Shown here piece after piece: positions 1 to 8,814 of a stretch of 64,000 nucleotides of DNA. A program made the translations under genes and the position numbers. Source of the stretch: Methanoculleus thermophilus (GTDB lineage: Archaea; Halobacteriota; Methanomicrobia; Methanomicrobiales; Methanoculleaceae). Each line of letters opens with the position of its first letter. The first letter of the stretch is position 1. The stretch covers positions 62,001-126,000 of the forward strand of contig NZ_BCNX01000003.1 in the NCBI RefSeq assembly GCF_001571405.1. Reading direction: 5' to 3'. The notes beneath the pieces were generated by a model. The model made no database searches and was not told where the DNA came from. It was given only the letters and a program-made list of their open reading frames with translations.

Positions 1-207
1 CTCGGCTCCTGGAAGGCCAAGGAGATCTCGAAGGTCAATTATGTTTGTGATCTCGCCTCGCAGATTGATGATGCCTGCAAGGTACCGGGGGGCACGGGGG
101 AGTGGAGTGATTGGCATCATCTCCACAATCTCCCGAGCTATCTGGATATCCAGCGCGTAGTGTTCCTCCCCGAGCTGAAACTCCACGACATCTATGGATG
201 CTGCCAT
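1..207 (-). CDS. cheW: CheW-like chemotaxis coupling protein (3' part outside window)
   Basis: The first 69 residues are readable from an ATG at 207; the rest lies beyond base 1. They show the start of a CheW fold: a short beta strand (VEFQLGEEHYALDI), then the pattern EIVEMMPITPLPRAPRYLAGIINLRGEI, here written only in outline, that is typical of the CheW core with its conserved NLRG turn. CheW bridges chemoreceptors and the CheA kinase in the cytoplasm. The start lies 11 bases after the stop of the receptor gene on the same strand, so the two are probably co-transcribed and the protein is likely the coupling partner of that receptor. CheA and the other che genes would be expected just outside the window. 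Confidence 0.85.
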   Translation of the reverse strand, partial: MAASIDVVEFQLGEEHYALDIQIAREIVEMMPITPLPRAPRYLAGIINLRGEITNIIDLRDLLGLPGAE

Positions 208-217
208 CGGCTCTCCC

Positions 218-3200
218 TCAGTTCAACTTGAACTGCCTCATCATCTTCTCGAGCTGCTCGGCCATCTCTGCCAGTTCGTGCGCTGCGCTCCCGACCTCTT
301 CTGTCGATGCACTGACTTCTTCAGCGAGGGCCGCCATATCCTCGGTGCGGGTCAGAGTCTCCTTGATCATGCTGTTGGACTCGTCCATCTTTTGCATGAC
401 CTCGTTCGTGGAGTTTGCCTGGTCTTCGGTGGCCTTGGTTATCTCGGTGATACCGTGGGTCACCACTTCCACGCCGTTGACGATGCGGTTTAAGCTTGCG
501 ATGACCTTGTTGACGCTCTCGATGCCTGCCTGGATCTCCTGGTGGGACGCCTGCATCGAGCCTGTAGTCTTCTCGGTGCTTGCCTGGATAGTCCGGATCA
601 GGTCTTCGATATCCTGGCTCGCCCGCTTTGACTCACCGGCAAGGTTCCTGATCTCCCCGGCGACCACGGCAAACCCGCGACCATGCTCCCCTGCACGGGC
701 GGCCTCGATTGCGGCGTTGAGCGCGAGGAGGTTGGTCTGGTTGGCGATGTCGGCGATAAGTTTGACAATGTTATCGATCTCGCGCATCTGGTTGTTGAGG
801 GCGCTGATCTCATCCACGGTCTGTTTGGAGATCTCCTCGACAAGGTGCATCTTCTTCGTCGCAACTTCACCCAGGGCAGCCGCATCGTTTCCTTCCTTCG
901 AGGCCTTCATGGCGTGCTCCATGACCTCCTGCGACGTGCTTGCGATTTCCTCGATGGATGCGGATAAGTCATTAATGTCCTTGTTGATCTCCTCGATCTT
1001 CTCAAGCTGCCGCCGCGCATCCTCCGAAGAATGCTGCGTCGAGGTCGCGACCTGCTCCGTGGCCCGGATGATCTCGTCCGAACTCTTGCTGACCTCTTTC
1101 GTTGTCTGGTCTACCTGTTGAACGGCCTTTGCCACCTCGGCGAGGAGAGAACGGATGGAAGTCAGTGAGGCATTATAATCGTTCTTAACGTTCCCCAGAG
1201 GATCATCGGCCTCTGTGGTCACAAATACTGTCATGTCACCTTTTGCCAAAGCGGCGAGCGCTTTTCCAAGTTCACTGGCGCTCCTTCCGAGTCTCTCGCT
1301 CTCCTGTTTGGCGGTTTCCATCAGTTCTTTAATCTGCTCCTCTTTCTTCCGCTGCTCGGTGATGTCGTTGTAGACGGTGAGGACCGAGTCGAGGTTCCCC
1401 TCACGGTTGAGGAGCGGGATGTTGTACCGCTCAAGGATGCGGATGCCGGATGGGAACTCTACCGTGACCTCTCCATGGTTTGCCTGCCGGCTGTGTATGG
1501 TGTCGATAATCCCCTGACCCGACTGGGAGAGATACTTCATGTCGTGGACGGTGAGCCTCGAGGCCTGATCTTGGGTGTACCCCGAGAGTTTCAGGAATGC
1601 CTTATTCGCCATTCTCAGTGTCGCATCCGGGTTCCAGAGGAGAATGGGCATCGGATTCTCCTGAACCATGACCTCGGTCTGCTCCTGCAGCTCCTTGACC
1701 CTCTCCATCTCTTCCTGTTGCTTGGTCCAGTCGTTCCAGACGTAGAAGGCCATCTCGATATTGCCGTCCTTATCGAGGATGGGAATGGCGTTCAGGGTAA
1801 GGTACTTCTTCACACCGTCAGGCCACTTGACCAGGGCATCAGTCCGTGCGAGCCTCTTCGTCTCGTAGCAGGCGTAGAAGTGTTCGCCGTCAAGGATGGT
1901 GATATCATAATCGTAGAGTTTCTTTGCAAGCGTCTCTTCCCGCGTTCCCCGCCACATCCGGACGTATTCGTCGTTGATGTCAATCCGGCTCTTATCGGGC
2001 CCGAGGAGTGCAATTGCAAGCGGATTCTGCTTGATCATCGCGTCCACACGGTACTCGGCCTTCTTGACCTCCTCTTCCTTCTCCTTCAGTTCGGTCCAGT
2101 CGTTCCAGACGTAGAAGGCTCTCTCGATATTGCCGTTCTTATCGAGAATGGGGATGGCGTTCAGGGTAAGATACTTCTTCACGCCGTCCGGCCACTTGAC
2201 CATGACGTCCGTCCGCGCGAGTTTCTTCGTCTCGTAGCAGGCGTAGAAGTGTTCGCCGTCAAGGATGGTGATATCGTAGTCGTAGAGTTTCTTTGCGAGC
2301 GTCTCTTCCCGGGTTCCCCGCCACATCCGGGCATACTCGTCGTTGATGTCGATCCGGCTCTTGTCAGGCCCGAGGATTGCGATCGCAAGTGGGTTCTGCC
2401 GGATCATCGTGTCGACGCTATGCTTGAGTTTCTCGGCCTCCTCTTTCCTTTCCTGAAGGTCGGTCCAGTCGTTCCAGACGTAGAAGGCTACCTCGATATT
2501 GCCTTTCTCATCAAGAATGGGGATGGCGTTCAGGGTAAGATACTTCTTCACGCCGTCCGGCCACTTGACCATGACGTCCGTCCGCGCGGGTTTCTTCGTC
2601 TCGTAGCAGGCGTAGAAGTGCTCGCCGCGGATCACCGTGATATCATAGTCGTAGAGTTTCTTTGCAAGCGTCTCTTCCCGCGTTCCCCGCCACATCCGGA
2701 CATACTCGTCGTTGATGTCGATCCGGCTCTTGTCGGGCCCGAGGATTGCGATCGCAAGCGGATTCAGCTTGATCATCGTGTCAATACGACGCTGCATCCG
2801 GTAGATCTCTTCCTCTTCCTTCCTTCTCTCAGTGAGATCGTTATAGATGTTTAGAATCCCGGTTAATTCGTTCCTCTCGTTTAGGAGCGGAATCCCGTAT
2901 TGCTCAAGAGTGTAGACGCCTGTGGGGAACTCAACCGTCACCACTCCGCGAACCCGCCTCTTCTCACTGAGCACCTTCCTGATCCCCTCTCCCTTCTGGT
3001 CAAGGACTTTGAAGTCCCCGAGGTACATTGTGGTGACACGCGACTGGTCAAGGCCCGTCATCTGGAGATATGCCTGGTTGACTGTGCGGATCTTCATCGA
3101 GGTGTCAACAACCAGAATCGGCATTGGGTTTTCCTGTACGATCGTCTCGAACTGCTTCTGGAGAGATTCCACAGCCTCAAGTCTGCTCTGAAGTGCCTGC

Positions 3201-3433
3201 TTCTCCTCCTGCTTCTTGTCGAGTATTGCGTTGATCGAAGTGGCCAGAGCCCTGAACTCCTCTGGAACGCTGGCCAGATCGATCCTTGTGGAGTCATCGC
3301 CGTTAATTCCTGCGTGGAGCGCAGCCTCAAGTGCCTCAGGCAGTACAACCGTGCCAGACTGCTGCGCCTGGCCTGCCGCGCCTGGCACAACCGGTCCGGT
3401 AAATAATGCTTTTCTTCCAGGTTTATCACTCAT
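218..3433 (-). CDS. Soluble methyl-accepting chemotaxis protein with five PAS domains
   Basis: 1071 residues with no hydrophobic segment, so a cytoplasmic receptor. Order: a non-repetitive head (1-90), PAS at about 95-205, three near-identical PAS copies at about 215-325, 339-448 and 463-572, a fifth PAS at about 583-695 that resembles the first, a HAMP-like linker (about 720-770), and a long coiled-coil signalling domain (about 780-1065). The signalling tip reads [20 protein letters not shown], the CheA/CheW contact hairpin. Each triplicated PAS carries [11 protein letters not shown] with one cysteine and ends in a YVWNDWT strand. PAS domains usually sense redox state, oxygen or small ligands; the ligand here is unknown. 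The cheW gene follows directly and a ParA-like gene precedes it, which fits a cytoplasmic receptor array positioned by a ParA-type ATPase. Confidence 0.93.
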   Translation of the reverse strand: MSDKPGRKALFTGPVVPGAAGQAQQSGTVVLPEALEAALHAGINGDDSTRIDLASVPEEFRALATSINAILDKKQEEKQALQSRLEAVESLQKQFETIVQENPMPILVVDTSMKIRTVNQAYLQMTGLDQSRVTTMYLGDFKVLDQKGEGIRKVLSEKRRVRGVVTVEFPTGVYTLEQYGIPLLNERNELTGILNIYNDLTERRKEEEEIYRMQRRIDTMIKLNPLAIAILGPDKSRIDINDEYVRMWRGTREETLAKKLYDYDITVIRGEHFYACYETKKPARTDVMVKWPDGVKKYLTLNAIPILDEKGNIEVAFYVWNDWTDLQERKEEAEKLKHSVDTMIRQNPLAIAILGPDKSRIDINDEYARMWRGTREETLAKKLYDYDITILDGEHFYACYETKKLARTDVMVKWPDGVKKYLTLNAIPILDKNGNIERAFYVWNDWTELKEKEEEVKKAEYRVDAMIKQNPLAIALLGPDKSRIDINDEYVRMWRGTREETLAKKLYDYDITILDGEHFYACYETKRLARTDALVKWPDGVKKYLTLNAIPILDKDGNIEMAFYVWNDWTKQQEEMERVKELQEQTEVMVQENPMPILLWNPDATLRMANKAFLKLSGYTQDQASRLTVHDMKYLSQSGQGIIDTIHSRQANHGEVTVEFPSGIRILERYNIPLLNREGNLDSVLTVYNDITEQRKKEEQIKELMETAKQESERLGRSASELGKALAALAKGDMTVFVTTEADDPLGNVKNDYNASLTSIRSLLAEVAKAVQQVDQTTKEVSKSSDEIIRATEQVATSTQHSSEDARRQLEKIEEINKDINDLSASIEEIASTSQEVMEHAMKASKEGNDAAALGEVATKKMHLVEEISKQTVDEISALNNQMREIDNIVKLIADIANQTNLLALNAAIEAARAGEHGRGFAVVAGEIRNLAGESKRASQDIEDLIRTIQASTEKTTGSMQASHQEIQAGIESVNKVIASLNRIVNGVEVVTHGITEITKATEDQANSTNEVMQKMDESNSMIKETLTRTEDMAALAEEVSASTEEVGSAAHELAEMAEQLEKMMRQFKLN
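1676..2791 (-). repeat. Three tandem ~372-bp copies encoding near-identical PAS domains
   Basis: Inside the receptor gene, three consecutive units of about 124 codons are nearly identical at protein level and very close at DNA level; the blocks around 1740-1990, 2100-2360 and 2470-2730 can be matched by eye. Differences are concentrated at the linker between units. This looks like recent tandem duplication or continuing gene conversion. Such arrays can change copy number by recombination. Confidence 0.9.
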
Positions 3434-3446
3434 AGATTACACATCC

Positions 3447-4316
3447 TCATTGCTTTTCGTCTAATTTCAGCACTGCTGTTGCCACTGCGTGGTATTCTCT
3501 ACCAGCATCGCTCTCTGGTGCATAGTGGGAGATTGGAAGCCCTTTCTGCTGCGAATCATAGATTGAGGGCGAGTATGGGACCACAAATACCTGTTTGAAT
3601 GCCTTTTTGACTTCGGCTTCAAACGCCCTCAATCGTTCAGCCTCTTTTTCGTCCTCGGCTGATGGACTTCCCAGGAAAATCCGTTTCAGGAAGAGCGCAA
3701 GCCCCCCAGTCTCGGTTGCCTGGCTGTCGGAATTCTTCCAGCGAGTCAGGATGGCGAAGTCTGCAGCGATCTCTTCTCCGAGCATCTCTTTGATGTCATC
3801 GAAGAGTGTTGACAGGGCTTCCATACCCCTAAGAGCGAAGGTACCGGGATCGAGAGTGACGATGATGTAGTCTGCTGCAACAAGGCCGTTGATGACAAAC
3901 TGCCCCATGCTTGGGGGCGTGTCGATCAGGATGAAGTCATAGGTGCCTTGTACCCGGGTGAGCGCTTCTTTGAGCAGTCCTGCCCGGTTCTCTATGCTGT
4001 AGAGATAAGGCTCGACCCCTACAAGATCCAGGGTTGCCGGAGCAAGGTCGACCCCTGCCGCCGTGGGAATGATAACATCGTCAATCTCGATGTCAGGAAA
4101 CCCTTCAAAGGAGTTCATGAAGACATCATACATGCTCACTTCAAGTGATTCAGGGTTGATCCCGAGTCCTGCAGTAGCGTTTGCCTGTGGATCGCAGTCT
4201 ACTACCAGGACACGTTTTCCCTCCTTCTGAAGGAACCCTGCAATGTTGAGGCACGATGTTGTCTTTCCTGTGCCACCTTTATGGTGGGCAAACGTTACAA
4301 TTGTTATATCCAGCAC
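3447..4316 (-). CDS. ParA/Soj-family ATPase next to chemoreceptor
   Basis: About 290 residues. A deviant Walker A motif, HHKGGTGKTT, is at the N-terminus, followed by a Walker A' region (VLVVDCDPQANATAGLG) and a Walker B region (DFILIDTPPSMG). These define the ParA/MinD group of dimerising ATPases, and the DPQ-N-T-G pattern is ParA/Soj-like rather than MinD-like. No membrane-binding helix is apparent. The gene ends 13 bases before the receptor, so it probably acts on receptor-array placement, as ParC does in bacteria; that role is inferred from position. The start is uncertain. GTG at 4316 and TTG at 4343 are in frame, but a GGGGTG Shine-Dalgarno lies six bases before an ATA codon at 4307, which would give the usual family N-terminus (M)TIVTFAHHKGG. 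Confidence 0.85.
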   Translation of the reverse strand: MLDITIVTFAHHKGGTGKTTSCLNIAGFLQKEGKRVLVVDCDPQANATAGLGINPESLEVSMYDVFMNSFEGFPDIEIDDVIIPTAAGVDLAPATLDLVGVEPYLYSIENRAGLLKEALTRVQGTYDFILIDTPPSMGQFVINGLVAADYIIVTLDPGTFALRGMEALSTLFDDIKEMLGEEIAADFAILTRWKNSDSQATETGGLALFLKRIFLGSPSAEDEKEAERLRAFEAEVKKAFKQVFVVPYSPSIYDSQQKGLPISHYAPESDAGREYHAVATAVLKLDEKQ

Positions 4317-5087
4317 CCCTGAATATTCTCTTGGTAATGCCAATTATTAAACCTATTTCTATTGTATCGAAAATATGCAGGCATTGTTCTGAATTTAGAA
4401 GTTTCTGATATCTCTGATTGCTAATCTGGCCCTTCAGATGTGCGCGGTGTTCACAGAATGGCGATCGGTACCTGTGGCTACAGTCGATTCCCTCAGGTTT
4501 GTTCTCCCGCGCGTTACAGAAGAGATCACTGCTTTCTGGCAGCATCTTATAGAAACCCGTTTTGTAAACGAGTCTTTTAGCCTGTATCTGGCCATCGAGT
4601 CCGGATCATCCGCACGCGCTCGGAGACGGATGGCTGGTAGTCGGGTTCCGACCGGGAAATTCGGGAGATCATCCTTGAGAGATAGTCACCTCTCTTACGG
4701 TGTGAGGCTGGCGCTCCATCCAGCGGATTGGAGAGGAGGCTCCGGGGGAGATCTTCGGGATCCCTGATCTGGGTAACAGCGCCCCAGCGCTTAGGCCGCA
4801 TACCGGTCGGCGGCGATAGTATGCCTGGCCGGGGAGAGCGGTCTGGAGGATGAGAATGGAAGGGAGTGATCTCCATCCAGGTATGATATCTGGAGGAAAA
4901 CGGAGCAGAGCGGGGAGAATAGAGGAATGGAGAACTTGAAAGGATCTGATTATTTGCAATCGCTGGTCTTCCGTACAAGGACGCTTTTTGGCGGTGAATG
5001 GAGGCAAGAAGTTTTCAACGTCTGTTTTTTCATAATATATTAATATCATCAACCAGAACTGTGAATAAACAGAATGGAGGTGAATCT
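4317..5087. other. Intergenic region without a supported gene
   Basis: About 770 bases. The part near 4340-4380 is AT-rich and is probably the promoter of the ParA-like gene. Frames between 4438 and 4978 are open on both strands but show no domain, no good ribosome site and mutually overlapping low-complexity translations. At 5029-5046 an AT-rich stretch (CATAATATATTAATATC) is a good TATA candidate for the lipoprotein gene that starts at 5088. Confidence 0.6.
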
Positions 5088-5516
5088 ATGGTACCGATGG
5101 GCTTACGTGGTCCGTACTGCATTGCTGCAGCATGTATGCCCCGGTCCTTTGAGCAAATGTCCGGCAGATACCTTGTTCTCCTAATACTCGCTCTCGTCAC
5201 CCTTATTGGAACTTCAGGATGCTTATCTACAACGATCGGGGAGATCTCCTATGAACGCGGCTCCCTGCAACTTCATGTGGAGAATGCTGCCGAACCTGTC
5301 GAGGATGCTGTGCTTCAGGTAACGATTATGGAAGTGGATATGCTTGAGCAGCGCGAGGTCTATTCTGAAGCACGGTATATCGACCTTGATGCGGGAGAGA
5401 ACACGTATACTCTTCATGTCGACCTGCAACCAGGTTCGTATAAACTCTTCCTGACAATATTTGTCGGCGATGAACGGAGGACGTCCGTCATCCGTGATCT
5501 GGAGGTGACGCACTGA
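5088..5516 (+). CDS. Small secreted lipoprotein of unknown function
   Basis: 142 residues. The ATG at 5088 is chosen because GGAGGTGA lies at 5076-5083, four bases upstream. A basic stretch is followed by a hydrophobic helix (YLVLLILALVTLIGTS) and a lipobox-like cysteine (SGC), so the mature protein is probably lipid-anchored outside the membrane. The remaining ~90 residues look like one beta-sandwich domain: alternating hydrophobic strands, with a DLQPGSYKLFLTIFVGDE stretch typical of carboxypeptidase-regulatory or FxLYD-like folds. I do not recognise a specific family. Its TGA overlaps the proposed CTG start of the adenine deaminase gene, and the deaminase ribosome site lies inside its last codons, so the two are likely translationally coupled. 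Confidence 0.7.
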   Translation: MVPMGLRGPYCIAAACMPRSFEQMSGRYLVLLILALVTLIGTSGCLSTTIGEISYERGSLQLHVENAAEPVEDAVLQVTIMEVDMLEQREVYSEARYIDLDAGENTYTLHVDLQPGSYKLFLTIFVGDERRTSVIRDLEVTH

Positions 5517-7171
5517 TCTCGACCGGGCTTGCGGCGGCGCGGGGGCTTGAACCTGCTGATGTCGTCTTTACCGGTGGAGAGGTCTTCAGCCCGTTCACGT
5601 GTACCTGGGAGTGCGTGGACTTTGCAGTGAAGAACGGCCGCATTGTGGGCCTCGGGGAGTATGAGGGGCGGCGGGAGTACAACCTCTCGGGAACTTATGT
5701 GGTGCCCGGTCTGATCGACGCGCATGTCCACATCGAGAGTTCACTTCTTGCGCCGACGGAGTACGCACGGCTAGTTCTTGCGCACGGCACGACGACCGTG
5801 ATCGCCGACCCTCACGAGATCGCGAACGTCTGCGGGGCATCAGGGATCGAGTACATGCTCGCGGAGGGAGCGCGGACGCCGCTCGATATCCTGATCATGC
5901 TCCCGGCTTGCGTCCCGGCAACACCCCTCGATATGGGTGGTGCGCGGCTGACTGCTGATGATCTCGCCCGGTTCCGGGGCCGAGAAGGAGTCATCGGGCT
6001 TGCCGAGGTGATGAATGTCCCCGGCGTCCTCTCTGGGGACGGTGACCTCCGGGAGAAGATGGACCTCTTTCCCGTGATCGACGGTCATGCACCGCTCCTC
6101 TCCGGGAAGGACTTAAATGCCTATATCTACGCAGGGGTTCAGAGCGACCACGAGTGCACTTCACTTTCCGAAAGCAAGGAGAAACTCCTTAGAGGGATGT
6201 ACATCCTGATGCGGGAGGGCTCGACCGAACGAAACCTCCGTGAACTTCTGCCGCTCGTCAATGCCTGCACGGCCCCGCGGTGTTGTTTTGCCACCGACGA
6301 CCGGCATGCCGATATGCTCGTGAGCGAAGGGCATATTGACGACTGCATCAGAAAAGCAATTGCCTCGGGCCTGGAGGTCGAGCAGGCACTCCGTATGGCC
6401 ACGCTCTCTGCTGCCGAGCGATTTGGGCTTCACGATCGCGGCGCCCTTGCACCGGGGAGGCTTGCCGACTTCTGTATCCTCGACGATCCGGACCGTTTCG
6501 AGGTCCGGCGGATGTTCAAGCGCGGTGTCGAGGTGATTGGCGCCGGCTACCATCCTCCAGTCTGCCCCATGGCCACCCTGCGCGCCCGTGTACCTGAGCC
6601 CCATGAGATTCGGATCACCGGCCGGGGAGAGGCGCGGGTGATCGGGATCGTGCCCGGCCAGATCACAACCCGGGATCTGCGCTTCGCCGTGGATGCTGCA
6701 AAGATCCCCGATATTGAGCGCGATATTCTCAAGGCCGTCGTCACCGATCGCTACCGGGCAACCGGTTCCGGAGTCGGGCTTGTCCATGGTTTTGGCCTGC
6801 GGGAGGGGGCGATTGCCGGATCTGTCTCGCATGACTCGCACAATATCGTCGCGGTAGGGGTCGGCGACGCTGATATCATCCGGGCTATCGGCGAGGTGGT
6901 CAGGCTCGGAGGGGGGCTCGTGGTCGTCTCCGGCAATGATGTCACTGCGCTCCCCCTTGAGTGCGCCGGGCTGATGTCGGCGCTCCCCTACGACGAGGTC
7001 GTGGGGCGGCTTGAGGCCCTCAAGAAGCACGCCCGGCGGCTCGGGGCAATCGATAACCCCTTCATGTACCTCTCGTTCCTCGCTCTGACCGTCATCCCCG
7101 AACTGCGGGTCACGGAACGGGGGGTCTTTGATGTCCGGGCGTTTTCCGACGTTCCACTCTTCTGCGATTGA
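5513..7171 (+). CDS. ade: Adenine deaminase
   Basis: Amidohydrolase that converts adenine to hypoxanthine and ammonia in purine salvage. Motifs of the family are complete: DAHVHIESS, ADPHEIANV, DGHAPLLSG, SDHECTS and FATDDRHADM, which together supply the metal ligands and the catalytic acid. The C-terminal half carries the usual GRGEARVIGI to SGNDVTALPLECAGLMS segments. With a start at 5513 the protein is about 552 residues, normal for the family. The conserved N-terminal strand (ADVVFTGGEVFSPFT) lies upstream of the first GTG (5615), and between that codon and the preceding in-frame stop the only initiator-like codon is CTG at 5513. A GGAGGTGA site at 5501-5508 is correctly spaced for it. 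The CTG overlaps the TGA of the lipoprotein gene. Confidence 0.93.
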   Translation: MISTGLAAARGLEPADVVFTGGEVFSPFTCTWECVDFAVKNGRIVGLGEYEGRREYNLSGTYVVPGLIDAHVHIESSLLAPTEYARLVLAHGTTTVIADPHEIANVCGASGIEYMLAEGARTPLDILIMLPACVPATPLDMGGARLTADDLARFRGREGVIGLAEVMNVPGVLSGDGDLREKMDLFPVIDGHAPLLSGKDLNAYIYAGVQSDHECTSLSESKEKLLRGMYILMREGSTERNLRELLPLVNACTAPRCCFATDDRHADMLVSEGHIDDCIRKAIASGLEVEQALRMATLSAAERFGLHDRGALAPGRLADFCILDDPDRFEVRRMFKRGVEVIGAGYHPPVCPMATLRARVPEPHEIRITGRGEARVIGIVPGQITTRDLRFAVDAAKIPDIERDILKAVVTDRYRATGSGVGLVHGFGLREGAIAGSVSHDSHNIVAVGVGDADIIRAIGEVVRLGGGLVVVSGNDVTALPLECAGLMSALPYDEVVGRLEALKKHARRLGAIDNPFMYLSFLALTVIPELRVTERGVFDVRAFSDVPLFCD

Positions 7172-7319
7172 GGGTTGCCAGAGGGCGGCGGAAGCTGCCC
7201 CCGCTACCACGAAGATTGCCCCACCTCAAAAATAGGGTCGGAGTTTAGCAGTACTCTCCGATCTCCTTTGCCGGGCCGGGTGAGGGTCCGATCTGCCTAT
7301 GTGGAGCGCTTCACACTCG

Positions 7320-7637
7320 CTAAAGACTGCCCTTTTTTCTCGAAGATCGACGATTATTCTCCCGGGATATCGCCTGAAGCCCGCGTCCTTTATGCGGAGA
7401 TCTTCCGCCGGCCTGCGCTACGCGCTTCCGGGTTTCAATACTTGCGGCCTGGAGGCCTCTTGCCACGTGCGGTGCCTTGCCTCCGGCTCTCCCGACCCGC
7501 TGTCGGGTTTCATAGGAAGCAGCCTGGAGCCCTCGTGCTACGTGTGGTGCCAATCCACCAATCTTTGCGACACGCTTTCGTGTCTCTTCATCTGCAGATG
7601 CAAGGCCACGTTTTGTCTTTCTCCTCTCTCCAGTCAT
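7320..7637 (-). CDS. Basic KGG/GsiB-type repeat protein
   Basis: 105 residues, strongly basic and hydrophilic, built from three ~23-residue units of the form ETR-RV-(I/R)AGG-APHVARGLQAAS. The glycine pair after a short amphipathic helix, repeated at even spacing, resembles the KGG or GsiB stress-protein repeat (also seen in plant LEA-like and fungal con-10 proteins). No signal peptide or membrane segment. A GGAGG site lies upstream of the ATG at 7637. It converges with ade. Role in desiccation or general stress is inferred from the repeat type only. The high arginine content would also fit a nucleic-acid-binding protein. Confidence 0.65.
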   Translation of the reverse strand: MTGERRKTKRGLASADEETRKRVAKIGGLAPHVARGLQAASYETRQRVGRAGGKAPHVARGLQAASIETRKRVAQAGGRSPHKGRGLQAISRENNRRSSRKKGSL

Positions 7638-8140
7638 CCCACCATCCTCCCGGGACGTTGTTCAGATTCCATTTCTGGGTGAACTACGCCCTTTTTGGTC
7701 CAAAATGAGGTGAATTCGGCCCTTTGCCGGCATTGATCTCCTTTGTACAGTCTGTTTAGTCATCCAGTTCCCGGAGGCTGCTATCAGCAGAATGCTGCTG
7801 GATCTTACTATTCGTACATTCACACTCTGGACCGTCACCACGGTCACCCCGGTGATACCGCGCACAATAGCGTGACTATTATAAAAACATTGTTATTATT
7901 ATGGTCTAATTCATTTTACTGAAATTATTTTGGAATTTGATGCGCTTATATTGCTCTAATTTAAAAACAGGCTTTGACTAACAATGAAAGTGTTATACCT
8001 TGTTCCTCATGCAGGGAACATGTCGTGAACCCCTATGATAGAACGGACGTCTCGGATGTGCATCAATAGATTGATGCAGAGTGCGGGTAAGTGGGGTGAG
8101 CGCAACAGGCCGTTCGTTGCCAGGGCCGGAGGTTTGCTCT
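7638..8140. other. Intergenic region with possible IS-end repeats, AT-rich promoter and a dyad
   Basis: No convincing gene. At 7678-7694 and 7709-7725 lie two imperfect 17-bp direct repeats (GGTGAACTACGCCCTTT against GGTGAATTCGGCCCTTT, 14 of 17 matching), which resemble the short direct repeats at the ends of some insertion sequences. From about 7880 to 7980 the sequence is very AT-rich and contains candidate TATA boxes for the gene at 8141. A perfect 9-bp inverted repeat is at 8059-8078. Confidence 0.5.
8059..8078. promoter_or_regulatory. Perfect 9-bp inverted repeat upstream of DUF2121 gene
   Basis: TGCATCAAT and ATTGATGCA are exact reverse complements separated by AG. The site is 62 bases before the ATG at 8141 and downstream of the AT-rich promoter region, so it could be an operator near the transcription start or a leader hairpin. 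The AT content of the arms favours a protein-binding dyad over a terminator. Confidence 0.4.
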
Positions 8141-8719
8141 ATGACGCTTGTAATTGCGTTCGTCGGGAAACATGGCGCCGTTATGGCGGGGGATATGCGG
8201 GAGATTGCATTTCAGGGGGACGACTCCTGCATTGAGGAACTGGAATGCGAACTTTATAGCGGCCGAATTACGTCCGATAGTGAGTTAAATACCAGGGCTG
8301 ATGAGGTTGGAGTGACAATCCAGGTCAGGGACGATAAGGCCAAGGTATCGCAACAGGACGGGGTGCTCATCGGTGAGGTGACCGAGAGTGATGGGCCGGC
8401 CGTCCGCAGAAAGAGGCTATACGCTACAACAGGGAAGTTCGCGATCGCTGAGGTCACTCATTCGCAGTTGAAGGTAACTGAAAGAGGCGGGGCAAGCAAC
8501 TTTGTGGTTTTGGGAAACGAGATCACAAAGCGGATTGCCAACCAGTGTATTCAGGGGGCCTGGGAGGGTGGATCGGTCCCGGATGCCATCCGGCTCATCA
8601 TGCTCATCATGCAGATAGCGGCGAGCGTGACGGCATCGGTGAGCAGAACGTTCATACTGGTGCACACAGATCTCACAGGCAACCTGGATGATGCCATCAG
8701 TCAGGGTCTCCGGGTATAA
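8141..8719 (+). CDS. DUF2121-family protein (methanogen-conserved)
   Basis: 192 residues from an ATG preceded by GGAGGT at 8128-8133. The opening (TLVIAFVGKHGAVMAGDMRE), the ELYSGRITSDSELN block, the VRDDKAKV block and the late ITKRIANQC/TASVSRTFILV segments match my recollection of the methanogen family DUF2121, whose function is unknown. The first strand pair, with a small-residue motif AVMAGDMR, resembles the proteasome beta N-terminus (VVLATEMR in the psmB gene of this window), so an Ntn-hydrolase-like fold is possible; that is my inference. There is no catalytic Thr/Ser/Cys at residue 1 or 2 apart from Thr2. It stands alone and converges with aIF1A. Confidence 0.65.
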   Translation: MTLVIAFVGKHGAVMAGDMREIAFQGDDSCIEELECELYSGRITSDSELNTRADEVGVTIQVRDDKAKVSQQDGVLIGEVTESDGPAVRRKRLYATTGKFAIAEVTHSQLKVTERGGASNFVVLGNEITKRIANQCIQGAWEGGSVPDAIRLIMLIMQIAASVTASVSRTFILVHTDLTGNLDDAISQGLRV

Positions 8720-8814
8720 TTGCCACCTGGATGGCGGATCCTGGGTCATTCCCCCGATCAGCGGTGGGGCCCTTGAGTCTGTGCCATCTCTCAATCGTGG
8801 CACAGAAGCGCAGG

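Noticed and set aside
1475-2854. A 459-codon plus-strand frame antisense to the chemoreceptor gene
   Set aside because: It mirrors the tripled PAS units of the minus-strand gene; the translation has the repeated pattern expected from an antisense frame of GC-rich coding DNA and no domain of its own.
4438-4978. Open frames on both strands between the ParA-like and lipoprotein genes
   Set aside because: No ribosome site or domain, and the frames overlap one another. It may be old, degraded DNA.
7662-7865. A 67-codon minus-strand frame
   Set aside because: It runs over the IS-like repeats and has no homology or ribosome site.
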